Counted from the first letter of the stretch, positions 1 through 10,471 are shown. The stretch: DNA of 64,000 nt from SAR324 cluster bacterium (GCA_015231885.1 JADGAT010000006.1:31309-95308), one strand, 5' to 3'. The notes: a model not told the origin generated them from the sequence alone. Translations and numbers: made by a program.

Positions 1-1170
1 CCACTCCTGTACAGGCAATGTTTTTGGCAGCAGTTTGATCAGGTACAAAGGAAATTTCTGTTCCTGCTGTTTCAATTGAGGGCCCACTTCCACATTGGGA
101 ATCAAAAAAATTTTTACTTTCCCTTCTCTTTTCAATTGCTTCATCTGAATGTAAACCTGCTCCAGTATTCCCACTAACTCTTCAGGATCAACTCGTTCTG
201 CCAAACGAACAATGATTTCTTCAATGAAGCCGATTTTAGCAAGAATTTCTTCTATTTTGTTGGTTGCGGCTTGGATGTACTGAACCTGAGATTTGCCTTC
301 AAACAGATTATAAGCTTTCATTTCATGAGGAAGGATAAAATGTAATTGGGCATTCAACTGTTCGATTTGATTGATGTGACGGAGCAGAGCATTTTCTGGG
401 TGAAGTCGAAACTCTTCTAAAAAATCTTGAAATATTTGATCAATCGTTGCTGTTGTTTCTGGTGCTAATGTTTGTTTTTCCCACTGCTGCATCCATTCTT
501 TTGTGATTTCACGTTGGATCGAGGCTCTATGCTTTTTGTAGTTCATTTGGTATTGTTTGGCATAAGCCTTACAGCAATCTTGAAACATCGAAGAAGAAAA
601 ATCATTACTCCGGATGGCCTCTAACTGGTCTGGAATGGAAACGGAAATGACGTCATCGTAATTGCGATTAGCACTTTGATAAAACGGAAGGGAGAGGATA
701 TACTCATTGAGGTAAATATCTCCCATGAATTTTGCAAACAGGGTGCGGGTGATATTGATGACTTCTTCATTCGTTTGAATTTGATTGGGGAGAATGATAG
801 TTACCGTGTAAACTCGAGAAATGGGGTTGAATTGTAGCAGTGAGGCGGGTAAAGAGATACTGGCAGGAATTGGGCGATTGGTTTCCTGTTCATAAGAAGC
901 TATATCCAAAAATCGAACCTGATGATTCTGATCACGCAGAAACAGGCCTTGTTTTGCAGAAAATTCTAAAATTGCAACAAAAAGCTTTTCTAAAATAGAA
1001 GAAACTTTTTGTGGAATTTTGCCTGCAAAATACAGCTGCCTTACAATATGATGTTCATCGAAATGAAAATTATTTTTGTGCTGATCATGTTCTTGGATTT
1101 GTTCTTCCAACAAACTGCGGTTGAATTCTCCAAAACGATCTGCTAAAAAATCATCATCATTCCGACTCAT
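1..1170 (-). CDS. Unknown protein, C-terminus beyond left edge
   Basis: An uninterrupted minus-strand frame of 390 codons runs from an ATG at 1170 to the left edge with no stop in the window, so the gene is partial at its 3' end. The product starts MSRNDDDFLADRFGEF and is rich in Gln, Glu, Ile and Phe. No signal peptide, membrane segment or recognised motif was found. It looks like a soluble alpha/beta protein with a helical, Gln-rich second half. A weak AGGAC lies upstream of the start. The 74-codon gene immediately upstream ends 34 bases away, so the two are probably co-transcribed. I do not recognise the family. Confidence 0.7.
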   Translation of the reverse strand, partial: MSRNDDDFLADRFGEFNRSLLEEQIQEHDQHKNNFHFDEHHIVRQLYFAGKIPQKVSSILEKLFVAILEFSAKQGLFLRDQNHQVRFLDIASYEQETNRPIPASISLPASLLQFNPISRVYTVTIILPNQIQTNEEVINITRTLFAKFMGDIYLNEYILSLPFYQSANRNYDDVISVSIPDQLEAIRSNDFSSSMFQDCCKAYAKQYQMNYKKHRASIQREITKEWMQQWEKQTLAPETTATIDQIFQDFLEEFRLHPENALLRHINQIEQLNAQLHFILPHEMKAYNLFEGKSQVQYIQAATNKIEEILAKIGFIEEIIVRLAERVDPEELVGILEQVYIQMKQLKREGKVKIFLIPNVEVGPQLKQQEQKFPLYLIKLLPKTLPVQEW

Positions 1171-1203
1171 GAGAAAGCGGGTCCTAACAAAATATTAAAC
1201 GGG

Positions 1204-1428
1204 TCATCGTTTTCGAACCCCTGCCAATTCACTATTGTAATTCCGTAATGTTCTTGGCCCTTCTAAATCAGCTTTTAATCGAACTAGATCAAAAAAACCT
1301 TTGCTGTCTAAATCTGTATGGGGGTAACGTCGTTTTAAATAGCTCCATAGATTTAGAAAATTTTCTTCTTCTTCCAGTTCGTTTTTTTCAATTTGATGTT
1401 TATCAAGAATATTGTCCATAGTGTTCAT
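1204..1428 (-). CDS. Small acidic protein of unknown function
   Basis: This 74-residue frame is preceded by a very good ribosome binding site, TAAGGAG at 1438-1444, nine bases before the ATG, which is the main reason to call it real. The product is highly charged, with an acidic N-terminal stretch (ELEEEENF) and a basic C-terminus (VRKR), and has no Cys or membrane segment. Its ATG overlaps the TGA of a frame lying upstream (ATGA), suggesting translational coupling. It precedes the partial gene at 1-1170 by 33 bases. Family not recognised. Confidence 0.6.
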   Translation of the reverse strand: MNTMDNILDKHQIEKNELEEEENFLNLWSYLKRRYPHTDLDSKGFFDLVRLKADLEGPRTLRNYNSELAGVRKR

Positions 1429-1661
1429 TGCTTTTTTCTCCTTAGCTGTTGAAGTATTAATGGAATCCTTTCACACACTTCTTTCAGCGAAACATCTACT
1501 CGTTTAGATGCCTTTTGGTAATGATGTTTTCTTACGTAGCAATAAGCAAGAATTTTGCCTTTCTGTATTTTTGTATAATTCTGAGATTTGTTTTTGTCCG
1601 GTCGCTTTGTTGATGCGATACAAATTTCAGGTTGAGCTCCGTGTGTCTTGTGTACAGAACT
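1425..1661 (-). CDS. Possible small basic protein without a canonical start
   Basis: A minus-strand frame of about 78 codons ends in the TGA at 1425-1427, overlapping the ATG of the next gene. The in-frame upstream stop is at 1668-1670. The translation looks protein-like and basic (KGKILAYCYVRKHHYQKASK, then VDVSLKEVCERIPLILQQL), but no ATG, GTG or TTG is in frame. Either an ATT/ATC start is used, or the 5' end was lost and this is a remnant. The left-hand limit given is the open frame, not a chosen start. Confidence 0.35.
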   Translation of the reverse strand, partial: SSVHKTHGAQPEICIASTKRPDKNKSQNYTKIQKGKILAYCYVRKHHYQKASKRVDVSLKEVCERIPLILQQLRRKKQ

Positions 1662-1811
1662 TTTAAATTAAAATGAATAAGAGATTCAATAAATTGTCAA
1701 GTTTTCATTACAAATTTCAAATACTTATGTGTATTTTTTTATATAGAGACCAAATTGTAAAGATAAGATGCCTTTTACAGACCATATAATTGGTGTAATT
1801 TTTCAATAAAT

Positions 1812-1839
1812 TTGTCACACTATTAAGGATTGTTAAATA
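1812..1839 (+). promoter_or_regulatory. Possible sigma70-type promoter for era
   Basis: TTGTCA at 1812-1817 is followed after 16 bases by TAAATA at 1834-1839, in an AT-rich stretch about 25 bases before the era start. The match to the -10 consensus is modest, so this is only a candidate. Confidence 0.3.
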
Positions 1840-1863
1840 TTTAGTTGCATACAGGAGTAAAAT

Positions 1864-2760
1864 TTGCAAGAACAACACTGTGGTTTTATTGGGTTGATTG
1901 GAAGACCTAATGTTGGAAAATCAACATTACTTAACCAAATAATAGGGCAGAAAATTTCGATTACCGCCCATCGTCCCCAAACAACTCGTAATCGAATTTT
2001 AGGAATCAGGACGATCGATGACTGTCAGATGATTTTTATTGACACTCCTGGAATGCATTCATCGGATAAGCTTCTTAATCAGCGGATTGTTAATTATGCG
2101 CTACAAACTTTACAAGAAGCTGACTTGAATTTATTGTTAGTTGAACCGATTTCGCACAATAAGAATAGACTACACAAAGAAGATGTCGAAATCATAAAAC
2201 AACTTGGCAATAAGGTAGCTCAAACCGTTGTGGCAATCAATAAAATTGATAGTGTTGGTCCAGAGGCTGTACTTCGCACAATTGCCATTTTCGATAAGCT
2301 TGAAACATTTGCAGCGGTTGTTCCTATTTCGGCGTTGAAAACGACAAATGTGGAACACCTGCTTGAAACATTACAAGGATATCTCCCGGCAGGCACATTT
2401 TACTTTGAAAATGATCAAATAACAGACGCTTCAGAACGTTTTTTGGTGAGTGAGTTTGTTCGTGAAGAATTATTTCGTGTTTTGCAGCAAGAATTGCCCT
2501 ATGCCATTGCTGTCGAGGTTGACTCGTTTGAGGAGACCCCGAACCTCGTTAAGATTCACTGCAAAATTCATGTGGAACGTGATTCTCAAAAGGGAATTGT
2601 TATTGGAAAAAATGGTAAAGTCCTGAAACAGATTGGAAGTGCAGCTCGTCACAAGATTGAATATCTGTTAGGCCGCAAGGTATTTTTATCACTACATGTC
2701 AATGTTTTAAAGAAATGGAGTTCCAATCCACGTCATTTGGATAATTTGGGACTGAGTTAA
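1864..2760 (+). CDS. era: GTPase Era
   Basis: Era is a GTPase that binds the 3' end of 16S rRNA and assists 30S subunit maturation. The 298-residue length is normal for the family. Visible motifs are the P-loop GRPNVGKS (residues 13-20), DTPG (60-63) and NKID (126-129), then a C-terminal KH domain with the loop VIGKNGKVLKQIG (about 246-258). The start is TTG at 1864, chosen because AGGAG lies six bases upstream and because the family begins only a few residues before the GFIGLIGRPNVGKS segment. It is followed by a TPR gene 30 bases downstream, probably in the same transcript. Confidence 0.95.
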   Translation: MQEQHCGFIGLIGRPNVGKSTLLNQIIGQKISITAHRPQTTRNRILGIRTIDDCQMIFIDTPGMHSSDKLLNQRIVNYALQTLQEADLNLLLVEPISHNKNRLHKEDVEIIKQLGNKVAQTVVAINKIDSVGPEAVLRTIAIFDKLETFAAVVPISALKTTNVEHLLETLQGYLPAGTFYFENDQITDASERFLVSEFVREELFRVLQQELPYAIAVEVDSFEETPNLVKIHCKIHVERDSQKGIVIGKNGKVLKQIGSAARHKIEYLLGRKVFLSLHVNVLKKWSSNPRHLDNLGLS

Positions 2761-2790
2761 TCAAATACTGGGGAGGGTAAAGATTTCCCA

Positions 2791-4299
2791 ATGAAGTTAA
2801 AAATAGCTCTTTTAATCAGTGGGTATTGTGTGGTCATCACTTCCTCTTTGCTCATTTCCTGGGAACACGGGATTGGCGCCACTGCATTAATTGGAGTTCT
2901 ACATAGTATCATTGCTACGCTCAAAAAAAATGGAAACGTGATATTGCTTGATGAATCGTTCACCAAGAGTTCTTCCAAAAAAAAATCATCTGCCACCAAA
3001 TCTTTTACTAAACCGTCCACTTCAAAAAAGGAAGCAGCTTCTGAACTTGCGGGGGTTAACAGCAATGTGTTCGCAAAATTTCAAAGCAGCCTTCAAGGAC
3101 ATCAAAAGCCGGAAAATTCTGAACAAAAGACAAAACCCGTACTGCCTAAAAAGAAACAAGCTCCTGTGACACCTGATGGTAATAAAGTACAACTCCCTCT
3201 TCCATCGGGATTGCCCATTTCCCAAAAAAATGTATCACCTGCTTCTTCTGCACCGAGTGTGAATAAACAGAACCCTTATGAAAAAGCAAAAGCAGATCCT
3301 GCGTTGTCTTTCTCCGATACCCTTGGTATGGAGCGGGAAGATCGAGTGAAGCTGAGTAAACGTGCAAAACAAACACAAGAAGATCTCAAACCTGATAAAA
3401 AATCCGAAACTCCTGCCCCTTCGCAAACGAAACCATCTGCAGAAAATAATGCTCCTCCCCAACGTGTCTCCCCTGTTTCTGAGAAAAAATTGGAAGACCA
3501 GGAAAAAAAGACAGCCGACCAATTGAATAAAATTTTAGAAAATATAGATGATGACTTGTTTGCCGATGTTCAAATTGTTTTACCCAGTGAAGGATATGGG
3601 GAGAAGGAAGACTCTCATACAGTGGTTACTACGGATTTGTTTGATGAAGGCTTGGGAGCGGTACTGCAAGAATACCATTCTCCTGAAGAAAAATCAGCAG
3701 AAGCAGAAGCATTGTTGAAAATGGCAAAATCATCTTTCAAATCAGGACATACCTTGGATGCTAAAGCAAGCCTCGATAACTACTTCTTGATCCAGCATGA
3801 GATAAAGCAAAGTGCTGATTGGGAAATTCAGTATTTGTATGCACAAGTGTGCTTGAAGCTAGGAGAGGTCGCGACAGCAAATGAGTACTTTTCAGAAATT
3901 ACTAAACAAGGCCTGGCACCCACGCACCCTGACTATTGTAAGATTCTGGAATCGATGGCTGAGAGCTTAGAAGCGCACCAAATGCATGAGGAGGTGCTTC
4001 CATTGCTTTATGACTTGCTGAATTATTACCGACAGCAACTGGATCGTGCCCAGATGGATGTCATCTATGATCGTATTGAGCAAACACTGGAAGAATTAGG
4101 AGATGATGAACGATTGATACGAACTTTTAAAAATCATTTAGAGATCAAACGCATCTTAAAAGATCAATACGGAGAAAGTCGTTTGCTTGATTTGATAGGA
4201 AATCGGTATTATAAAATGGGAGAAAAAGAGCTTTCTCGAAAATACTATGAAGACAATCTCCATTTGAAAGCTTTAATTGAAAAGGTCGAGTCTCCGTAA
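2791..4299 (+). CDS. Membrane-anchored TPR-like protein
   Basis: The 502-residue product has a hydrophobic N-terminus (about residues 4-45, one or two membrane segments), then a long low-complexity Lys/Ser/Pro/Ala region to about residue 230, and a helical C-terminal half with TPR-like repeats (YLYAQVCLKLGEVATANEYF and YYKMGEKELSRKYYEDNL). This architecture suggests an inner-membrane scaffold whose TPR domain is held away from the membrane by a flexible linker. The side of the membrane is not settled by the sequence. A GGGGAGGG motif precedes the ATG. The gene lies 30 bases after era and ends three bases from the convergent lipoprotein gene. Specific function unknown. Confidence 0.8.
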   Translation: MKLKIALLISGYCVVITSSLLISWEHGIGATALIGVLHSIIATLKKNGNVILLDESFTKSSSKKKSSATKSFTKPSTSKKEAASELAGVNSNVFAKFQSSLQGHQKPENSEQKTKPVLPKKKQAPVTPDGNKVQLPLPSGLPISQKNVSPASSAPSVNKQNPYEKAKADPALSFSDTLGMEREDRVKLSKRAKQTQEDLKPDKKSETPAPSQTKPSAENNAPPQRVSPVSEKKLEDQEKKTADQLNKILENIDDDLFADVQIVLPSEGYGEKEDSHTVVTTDLFDEGLGAVLQEYHSPEEKSAEAEALLKMAKSSFKSGHTLDAKASLDNYFLIQHEIKQSADWEIQYLYAQVCLKLGEVATANEYFSEITKQGLAPTHPDYCKILESMAESLEAHQMHEEVLPLLYDLLNYYRQQLDRAQMDVIYDRIEQTLEELGDDERLIRTFKNHLEIKRILKDQYGESRLLDLIGNRYYKMGEKELSRKYYEDNLHLKALIEKVESP

Positions 4300-4302
4300 C
4301 GA

Positions 4303-4731
4303 TCAAAATACGCAACCTGTTGCAGGTGGACGTCTTAAGGCCATGCCATAATTGGTAGCACTAAACTGTAACTCTGCTAACAATCGGCAACTGCGAACGC
4401 GACGCTCGCGTATCACATAAAATTCCCCGATCCTAGGAGATGTGTCTGACTGCAGATGCGCAAATTGATCAATGGCATTAAAAATATGATCTTCGGCTAA
4501 GAATAAGTAACGGGGTTGATGATCCCGCTGCCAGCTTTTGTAATAGGTTAGTGCCCAGCCTACGTGCCGATCTCCCTGGTTGAGACGTGATAAAAGCGAA
4601 GGAATGAACATCTCTGCAGAAGCACTTGACGTATGAACCCTCAATGATGAATCCGAACACCCTATCAGCACGATTCCTATAATCAGACAACCACCCAAAT
4701 GGATTGCTGCTGTCCATAACTTTGATAACAT
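4303..4731 (-). CDS. Small predicted lipoprotein
   Basis: The 142-residue product begins with a hydrophobic signal ending in the lipobox IVLIGC (lipidated Cys 25). The mature part contains YYKSWQRDHQPRYLFLAEDHIFNAI, which looks helical, and a Cys-containing tail. No family was recognised. It is tail-to-tail with the TPR gene, with three bases between the stops. Membership in the outer-membrane lipoprotein set is inferred from the lipobox only. Confidence 0.65.
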   Translation of the reverse strand: MLSKLWTAAIHLGGCLIIGIVLIGCSDSSLRVHTSSASAEMFIPSLLSRLNQGDRHVGWALTYYKSWQRDHQPRYLFLAEDHIFNAIDQFAHLQSDTSPRIGEFYVIRERRVRSCRLLAELQFSATNYGMALRRPPATGCVF

Positions 4732-4797
4732 GGAAGCCTCTTGATAATATATTGAACCAAAACAAATAAAATAACTCTCATTTCTCTATATCGGTAC

Positions 4798-4974
4798 ATG
4801 ACCAAAAAACTTGAATACAATATGGGCCATTCCAATTATAAACGCTGTCTCGTTGTGGGGATTTTAAGCACCTTGATCTGCCTTTCCGTTGCCTGTCGCA
4901 GCGGATCTGGTCCTTTCTATGAATGGTGCAATAAACATAATTTTACACCTCGCCTTTGCCAAAAGTATTTTTAA
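4798..4974 (+). CDS. Very small predicted lipoprotein (58 aa)
   Basis: An ATG at 4798 opens a 58-codon frame. It has a hydrophobic stretch VVGILSTLICLSVAC ending in a lipobox-like Cys (residue 33), followed by a short mature part with two more Cys residues and the end RLCQKYF. No clear ribosome binding site precedes either the ATG at 4798 or the one at 4822, which lowers confidence. The stop lies three bases before the first CIRCE operator of groESL. Confidence 0.5.
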   Translation: MTKKLEYNMGHSNYKRCLVVGILSTLICLSVACRSGSGPFYEWCNKHNFTPRLCQKYF

Positions 4975-4977
4975 AAA

Positions 4978-5004
4978 TTAGCACTCACTGACAAATAGTG
5001 CTAC
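4978..5004 (+). promoter_or_regulatory. CIRCE operator 1 (HrcA site) of groESL
   Basis: TTAGCACTC, nine-base spacer, TAGTGCTAC. The left arm is a perfect CIRCE half-site and the right arm matches seven of nine positions of GAGTGCTAA. HrcA repressor binding and relief on heat shock follow from family knowledge. Confidence 0.85.
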
Positions 5005-5011
5005 TTTTCCC

Positions 5012-5039
5012 TTGATTTCTCATCTCAACCTGCTATCCT
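5012..5039 (+). promoter_or_regulatory. Probable groESL promoter between two CIRCE sites
   Basis: TTGATT (5012-5017) and TATCCT (5034-5039) are separated by 16 bases, giving a reasonable sigma70-type promoter located between the two CIRCE copies. Confidence 0.5.
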
Positions 5040-5048
5040 TTTGTTTAT

Positions 5049-5075
5049 TTAGCACTCACTTCTATAGAATGCTAT
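5049..5075 (+). promoter_or_regulatory. CIRCE operator 2 (HrcA site) of groESL
   Basis: TTAGCACTC, nine-base spacer, GAATGCTAT. The left arm is perfect and the right arm matches seven of nine. It lies 50 bases before the groES start, in the expected leader. Confidence 0.85.
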
Positions 5076-5124
5076 TATATCGAAACGAAATAATGTTAAT
5101 CTTTAATAGAATAAGAGGAGTATC

Positions 5125-5409
5125 ATGATTCGTCCATTACAAGATCGAATTATCGTCAAGCGCATTGACGCCGATGAAAAAACATCGGGTGGAATTATTA
5201 TTCCAGACACTGCAAAAGAGAAGCCCCAAGAGGGAGAAATCATTGCTGTGGGCAAGGGGAAAAAACTGGAGAGTGGTGAAGTACAGTCCATGGAGTTGAA
5301 AAAAGGGGACCGGGTTCTTTTTAGTAAGTATGGTGGTACCGACATTAAAATTGATGGAGAAGAGTATCTCATTATGAGAGAAGACGACATTCTTGGTGTT
5401 ATTGAATAG
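5125..5409 (+). CDS. groS: Co-chaperonin GroES
   Basis: This 94-residue protein is the heptameric lid of the GroEL folding chamber. It has the family start ([13 protein letters not shown]), the mobile loop around [17 protein letters not shown] and the end of the barrel [16 protein letters not shown]. Length is standard. AAGAGGAG lies upstream of the ATG. It is the first gene of the groES-groEL operon, 79 bases before groEL, downstream of two CIRCE operators. Confidence 0.97.
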   Translation: MIRPLQDRIIVKRIDADEKTSGGIIIPDTAKEKPQEGEIIAVGKGKKLESGEVQSMELKKGDRVLFSKYGGTDIKIDGEEYLIMREDDILGVIE

Positions 5410-5476
5410 TTTTACGGTGAATTTACCAAGCGTTTTAACGTATTCAATCTTTCAATAAATTATTTTTTAAACATAA

Positions 5477-7141
<1,665 letters not shown>

Positions 7142-7167
7142 TCACTGCTCGTTTGCCATAAAATCCA

Positions 7168-7189
7168 GGGCTGGCAATCATGTCAGCCC
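7168..7189 (+). terminator. Probable groESL terminator hairpin
   Basis: GGGCTGGCA and TGTCAGCCC form a nine-base-pair stem (one G-U pair) with loop ATCA, 27 bases after the groEL stop. The following tract is pyrimidine-rich rather than a pure T run, so termination is plausible but not certain. It separates groEL from the convergent dksA. Confidence 0.6.
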
Positions 7190-7203
7190 ACACTATCTTC
7201 CTT

Positions 7204-7557
7204 TTAATCTTTCTCAGCAGCTTCTAATTCCGCCTTACAGTTGATGCAAAAAGTAGTCACAGGTCGGATATCCAAGCGTTTACGTCCAATCTCTTCCTCG
7301 CAATTTTCGCATAAGCCGAAAGTCTCATTGTCAATCCTGTCTAATGCTTCTTGAACTTTTGTCAGCAATTTACGTTCACGGTCTCTAATTCTCAGTACGG
7401 TATTGCGATCGGTTTCTAAAGAAGCGCGGTCATTAGGATCAGGAAAAAGAGTACTCTCACTTTGCATTTCATGCAGTGTTACAGAACTTTCTGTTAACAA
7501 TCCATTTTTCATATCGATTAATTTCTCTTTAAAATATTCTAAATCAACTGGATCCAT
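7204..7557 (-). CDS. dksA: DksA/TraR family transcription factor
   Basis: The 117-residue product has a coiled-coil N-terminal half with an acidic tip (DPNDRAS, residues 40-46) and a four-Cys zinc finger (C83, C86, C104, C107). DksA enters the secondary channel of RNA polymerase and, with ppGpp, adjusts rRNA and amino-acid promoters. The tip residues and finger spacing fit DksA better than short TraR proteins. It is convergent with groEL and lies 112 bases after the MlaF-like ATPase gene, so it could be in the same transcript or have its own promoter. Confidence 0.88.
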   Translation of the reverse strand: MDPVDLEYFKEKLIDMKNGLLTESSVTLHEMQSESTLFPDPNDRASLETDRNTVLRIRDRERKLLTKVQEALDRIDNETFGLCENCEEEIGRKRLDIRPVTTFCINCKAELEAAEKD

Positions 7558-7669
7558 AGATACCTCACTACTTATTATATTACTATGATCTTATCATTCC
7601 ATGATAATGTCCCACTTAAAACAAATAATATAACACATTTTGGCAAAATGTACTATAATTTCGTCATAG

Positions 7670-8416
7670 TTAAAAAGGTCCTTCAACTCGTCCATTAATA
7701 AACTGCTGCAGAATGGGATTGGGAAGTTTCTGTAATTCTTCCGGGCTGCCCTCAGCAATAATTTTACCTCGGTAGAGCATGGCCAACTTGTCTCCAATAC
7801 GATTGGAATTAGGAATGTGGTGCGAGATCGAAAGGCAGGTCATGTTGAATTCATCCCGCATCTCTATCATCAGGTTTCCAATTGCTGTGGTGGTAATGGG
7901 ATCTAGCCCGGATTCAGGCTCATCAAAAATCATGATTTTTGGATTCAGCATAACGGCTCGTGCGACCCCTACTCGTTTTTTCATTCCTCCTGATAATTCT
8001 GAGGGCATTTTGTCTTCAATATCATATAACCCTAGGCGGTTCAGAATATTAACAACACGTTCAGAAATCTCTGTTTCAGAAAGATGCTTGTGATGTTCTC
8101 GTAAAGCAAATGCGACATTTTCATAGACGCTCATGGAATCGAACAAGGCTGAATACTGGAAAGACATTCCTATCATTTTCAGCATGTCTCTCCGTTCCTT
8201 TTTACTGAGTGTGAGGGGATTGATGCCGTCAATGATGATTTCTCCTGCATCTGGTTTGATGAAACCTAAAATCAGTTTGATGATTGTCGATTTTCCATGT
8301 CCGGAACCTCCCATGATTACAGTGACTTTGTTGCGGGGAATCTCGAGATTCAAATCATCAATTACTATTTTTGTTCCAAAGGATTTAGTGACATTTTTCA
8401 GTTGAATCATTGTCAT
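7670..8416 (-). CDS. mlaF: ABC transporter ATPase, MlaF-like
   Basis: A complete ABC ATPase of 248 residues: Walker A GGSGHGKST (36-44), signature LSGGMKKRVGVARA, Walker B IMIFDEPESGLD and H-loop SISHH. The LSGGMKKRVGVARA form is typical of the Mkl/MlaF group, which powers phospholipid movement between inner and outer membranes. The permease (MlaE) and MCE-domain (MlaD) partners are not in this part of the window, so the substrate is inferred from the ATPase subfamily alone. The gene begins three bases from the stop of the LptE-like gene. Confidence 0.8.
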   Translation of the reverse strand: MTMIQLKNVTKSFGTKIVIDDLNLEIPRNKVTVIMGGSGHGKSTIIKLILGFIKPDAGEIIIDGINPLTLSKKERRDMLKMIGMSFQYSALFDSMSVYENVAFALREHHKHLSETEISERVVNILNRLGLYDIEDKMPSELSGGMKKRVGVARAVMLNPKIMIFDEPESGLDPITTTAIGNLMIEMRDEFNMTCLSISHHIPNSNRIGDKLAMLYRGKIIAEGSPEELQKLPNPILQQFINGRVEGPF

Positions 8417-8419
8417 GGA

Positions 8420-8944
8420 TCAAAACCGGAAAAAAATACGCTCATAAACACGTTTGGCAAAAGCGGATGTGACTTCATCTAACCCTCTTCCAATAGTAGA
8501 TCCTGTCAGCCCTGTGCTGGCTTCGCCCTTTTCATAAAGCAAAACGCCTTTTGCATCCAATGCTCCTTCTCTCCACAGCAGTTTCTTTTGGTTTTTGTTT
8601 TGTAATATGACATTTCCCTCCAAAACCAGTTGTAATTCCACAGTAAAGCCATCTGCGGATACGGAGGTTTGTTTGGTATTAAGCGCTCTCAACTGGATAT
8701 CCAAAACCAATTCAGCATTTTGTACATTGCTAAGATTCACCGAAGAATTATTCCGTAATAATTGCCGGAGGTTTCTCATCAGCCGGGTTTCCAGTCCTGT
8801 TTGGAATGTTCTGTTTTGGATAGGCAGAATCGCTAACGAATGGGCACCTGCTGGTAATTTGGGATTGGTTCCTTCCAGCTGATAGCCGCAACCGGTGAGA
8901 GAGCTGATCCATATAAAATAAACGGAAATTAGTAGAAATCTCAT
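8420..8944 (-). CDS. lptE: LptE-like outer-membrane lipoprotein
   Basis: The 174-residue product has a lipoprotein signal ending LTGC (Cys 19), then GYQL, LAILPIQNRT and ETRLMRNLRQLL, the usual layout of LptE, the lipoprotein plug of the LptD LPS-export pore. The family is short and divergent, so the assignment rests on lipobox, length and these segments. It overlaps the upstream FIST gene by four bases (ATGA) and is followed directly by the MlaF-like gene, so the three form an operon. Confidence 0.75.
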   Translation of the reverse strand: MRFLLISVYFIWISSLTGCGYQLEGTNPKLPAGAHSLAILPIQNRTFQTGLETRLMRNLRQLLRNNSSVNLSNVQNAELVLDIQLRALNTKQTSVSADGFTVELQLVLEGNVILQNKNQKKLLWREGALDAKGVLLYEKGEASTGLTGSTIGRGLDEVTSAFAKRVYERIFFRF

Positions 8945-10119
8945 GTGTAAAATAACACCAAAACCCCCGTATAGGAATACAATTGTAAACCTGCCGGAAC
9001 AGTTGCAAGCTCAAATCCACCTGAAAAACCAATGATCGGAAATTCTCCCAGAGAGTCACGAATGGCTTCTGTATCTACATTGGGGCGACCATATAATGCT
9101 TCTCCTCGGGCAGAACAGTTCAAATAAATACCAAAAACCGGAGTTTCATCACCTTTTGCTGTTTTAATACGTCCCAACATCTGATGCAAATCATGTTCTG
9201 CTGTCACAGGGCTGCGGAGCATCAAAGAAAGAACTCCACCTTCTTCTACTATTTCAGAAACAACCAATCCCTGATTGGATACATCAATTCCATCCAGCTG
9301 GCGTACCAGGCAGCTTTCTCCAGTGAACACGGGTTCGTCCTTGTTCAGTGGAAAACCAATTAAGACTTGTTGGGCTGCTGTATCAAAATCTTGAAAACCC
9401 TGCTTGCTGGCTAATGTCGCAAATACTTCCAGGGCAGGATAACCATCTAGCGTGACGATCACATTTTCTTCTACTTTGGTAATGAACAGAGGTTCACCAA
9501 TGGGTGTGCACGATTGCGTGACCCCAATTATATAATTATTGGCACCTCCAAAACACAGTCCCGAGACTCCATCGGTGAAGGTTGAGCCGGGACCAATTGC
9601 CACCGAATGTTGCCGTGATCCGTCATCACAAGCGCCCGCGCCAAAAACCCGGGGCTTGGTCCGAACGTAATTCAGAGTATTGACGATATTGTATGGCCAT
9701 TGGTGGTATGCATCTACAAAAAGTAAAACGAGAGGAGAGGGAGCATCAAAAGATTCCAATGTTTCTTTCAATTGCTGGGAGATGCTGGGAGAATTTTGAT
9801 ATTCCTGCCGATGGATGAATGCTTTGGATTCCATGCCAGGACACTCACCGACCATCACTGCCAATCCAAAATTACCAATGATTTCTTCGTTATGTGTCAG
9901 AATTCCGGAGCCACTGCATCCTGCAATATTGTGACACTGTGTCTCGATCTCCACGGTTTGTCGAATCTGTTCGGCATGCGGTATGTGTGCTGTTGTCAAA
10001 AATACTAAAACCCAATCAGCATTTTGTATCTTTGCTTGATTCAAGGCCATTTTCGAGGCTTCTCGAACAGCAGAAACGGCCTCTTTCTGTTGTGATAGTC
10101 CAACACCAATCTGTATCAC
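8941..10119 (-). CDS. FIST domain sensor protein
   Basis: The 392-residue product matches the FIST_N plus FIST_C layout. The N-terminal half contains QKEAVSAVREASKMAL, DWVLVFLTTAHI and GCSGSGILT; the C-terminal half contains RAEALYGRPNVD-like spacing and the ending FPIIGFSGGFELA. FIST domains are thought to bind small ligands, perhaps amino acids, in signalling. This protein has no attached output domain. The start is GTG at 10119, chosen because AGGAG lies six bases upstream; a nearer ATG is out of frame. It heads the FIST-lptE-mlaF group. Confidence 0.8.
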   Translation of the reverse strand: MIQIGVGLSQQKEAVSAVREASKMALNQAKIQNADWVLVFLTTAHIPHAEQIRQTVEIETQCHNIAGCSGSGILTHNEEIIGNFGLAVMVGECPGMESKAFIHRQEYQNSPSISQQLKETLESFDAPSPLVLLFVDAYHQWPYNIVNTLNYVRTKPRVFGAGACDDGSRQHSVAIGPGSTFTDGVSGLCFGGANNYIIGVTQSCTPIGEPLFITKVEENVIVTLDGYPALEVFATLASKQGFQDFDTAAQQVLIGFPLNKDEPVFTGESCLVRQLDGIDVSNQGLVVSEIVEEGGVLSLMLRSPVTAEHDLHQMLGRIKTAKGDETPVFGIYLNCSARGEALYGRPNVDTEAIRDSLGEFPIIGFSGGFELATVPAGLQLYSYTGVLVLFYT

Positions 10120-10384
10120 ACATTTCTCCTGAAAAATGATGAAAACCCCTGTGAGCTATGATAAACTTTGTACTTCAAGCTTTGTGTATACAGAATTAAT
10201 TGGAGAATTTCAAAATTTGATTTTTCATGGGTAAAAGCCGACTTCTACCAAAAGCTTGCTAACAAAGAGCTTGTCATCTATTAGTTGATCATGTATTTTA
10301 TTTATCTCATCAAACAGAATCAGTGTCTATACAAAAGCAGATTCTCCATTCCGTCCTTATTGATTTCTCTTCTAAAACATGCTT

Positions 10385-10461
10385 GCGTCCGTAGCTCAGG
10401 TGGATAGAGCAACGGATTTCTAATCCGTCGGTCACAGGTTCGAATCCTGTCGGACGTACCA
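10385..10461 (+). tRNA. tRNA-Arg(TCT)
   Basis: A full cloverleaf can be drawn: acceptor GCGTCCG with CGGACGT (the first pair is G-U), D arm AGCTC/GAGC, anticodon stem ACGGA/TCCGT with loop TTTCTAA, and T arm ACAGG TTCGAAT CCTGT. The anticodon TCT (10419-10421) reads AGA, hence arginine. CCA is encoded at 10459-10461. An 11-bp hairpin follows. Confidence 0.95.
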
Positions 10462-10471
10462 AATTTTATAA

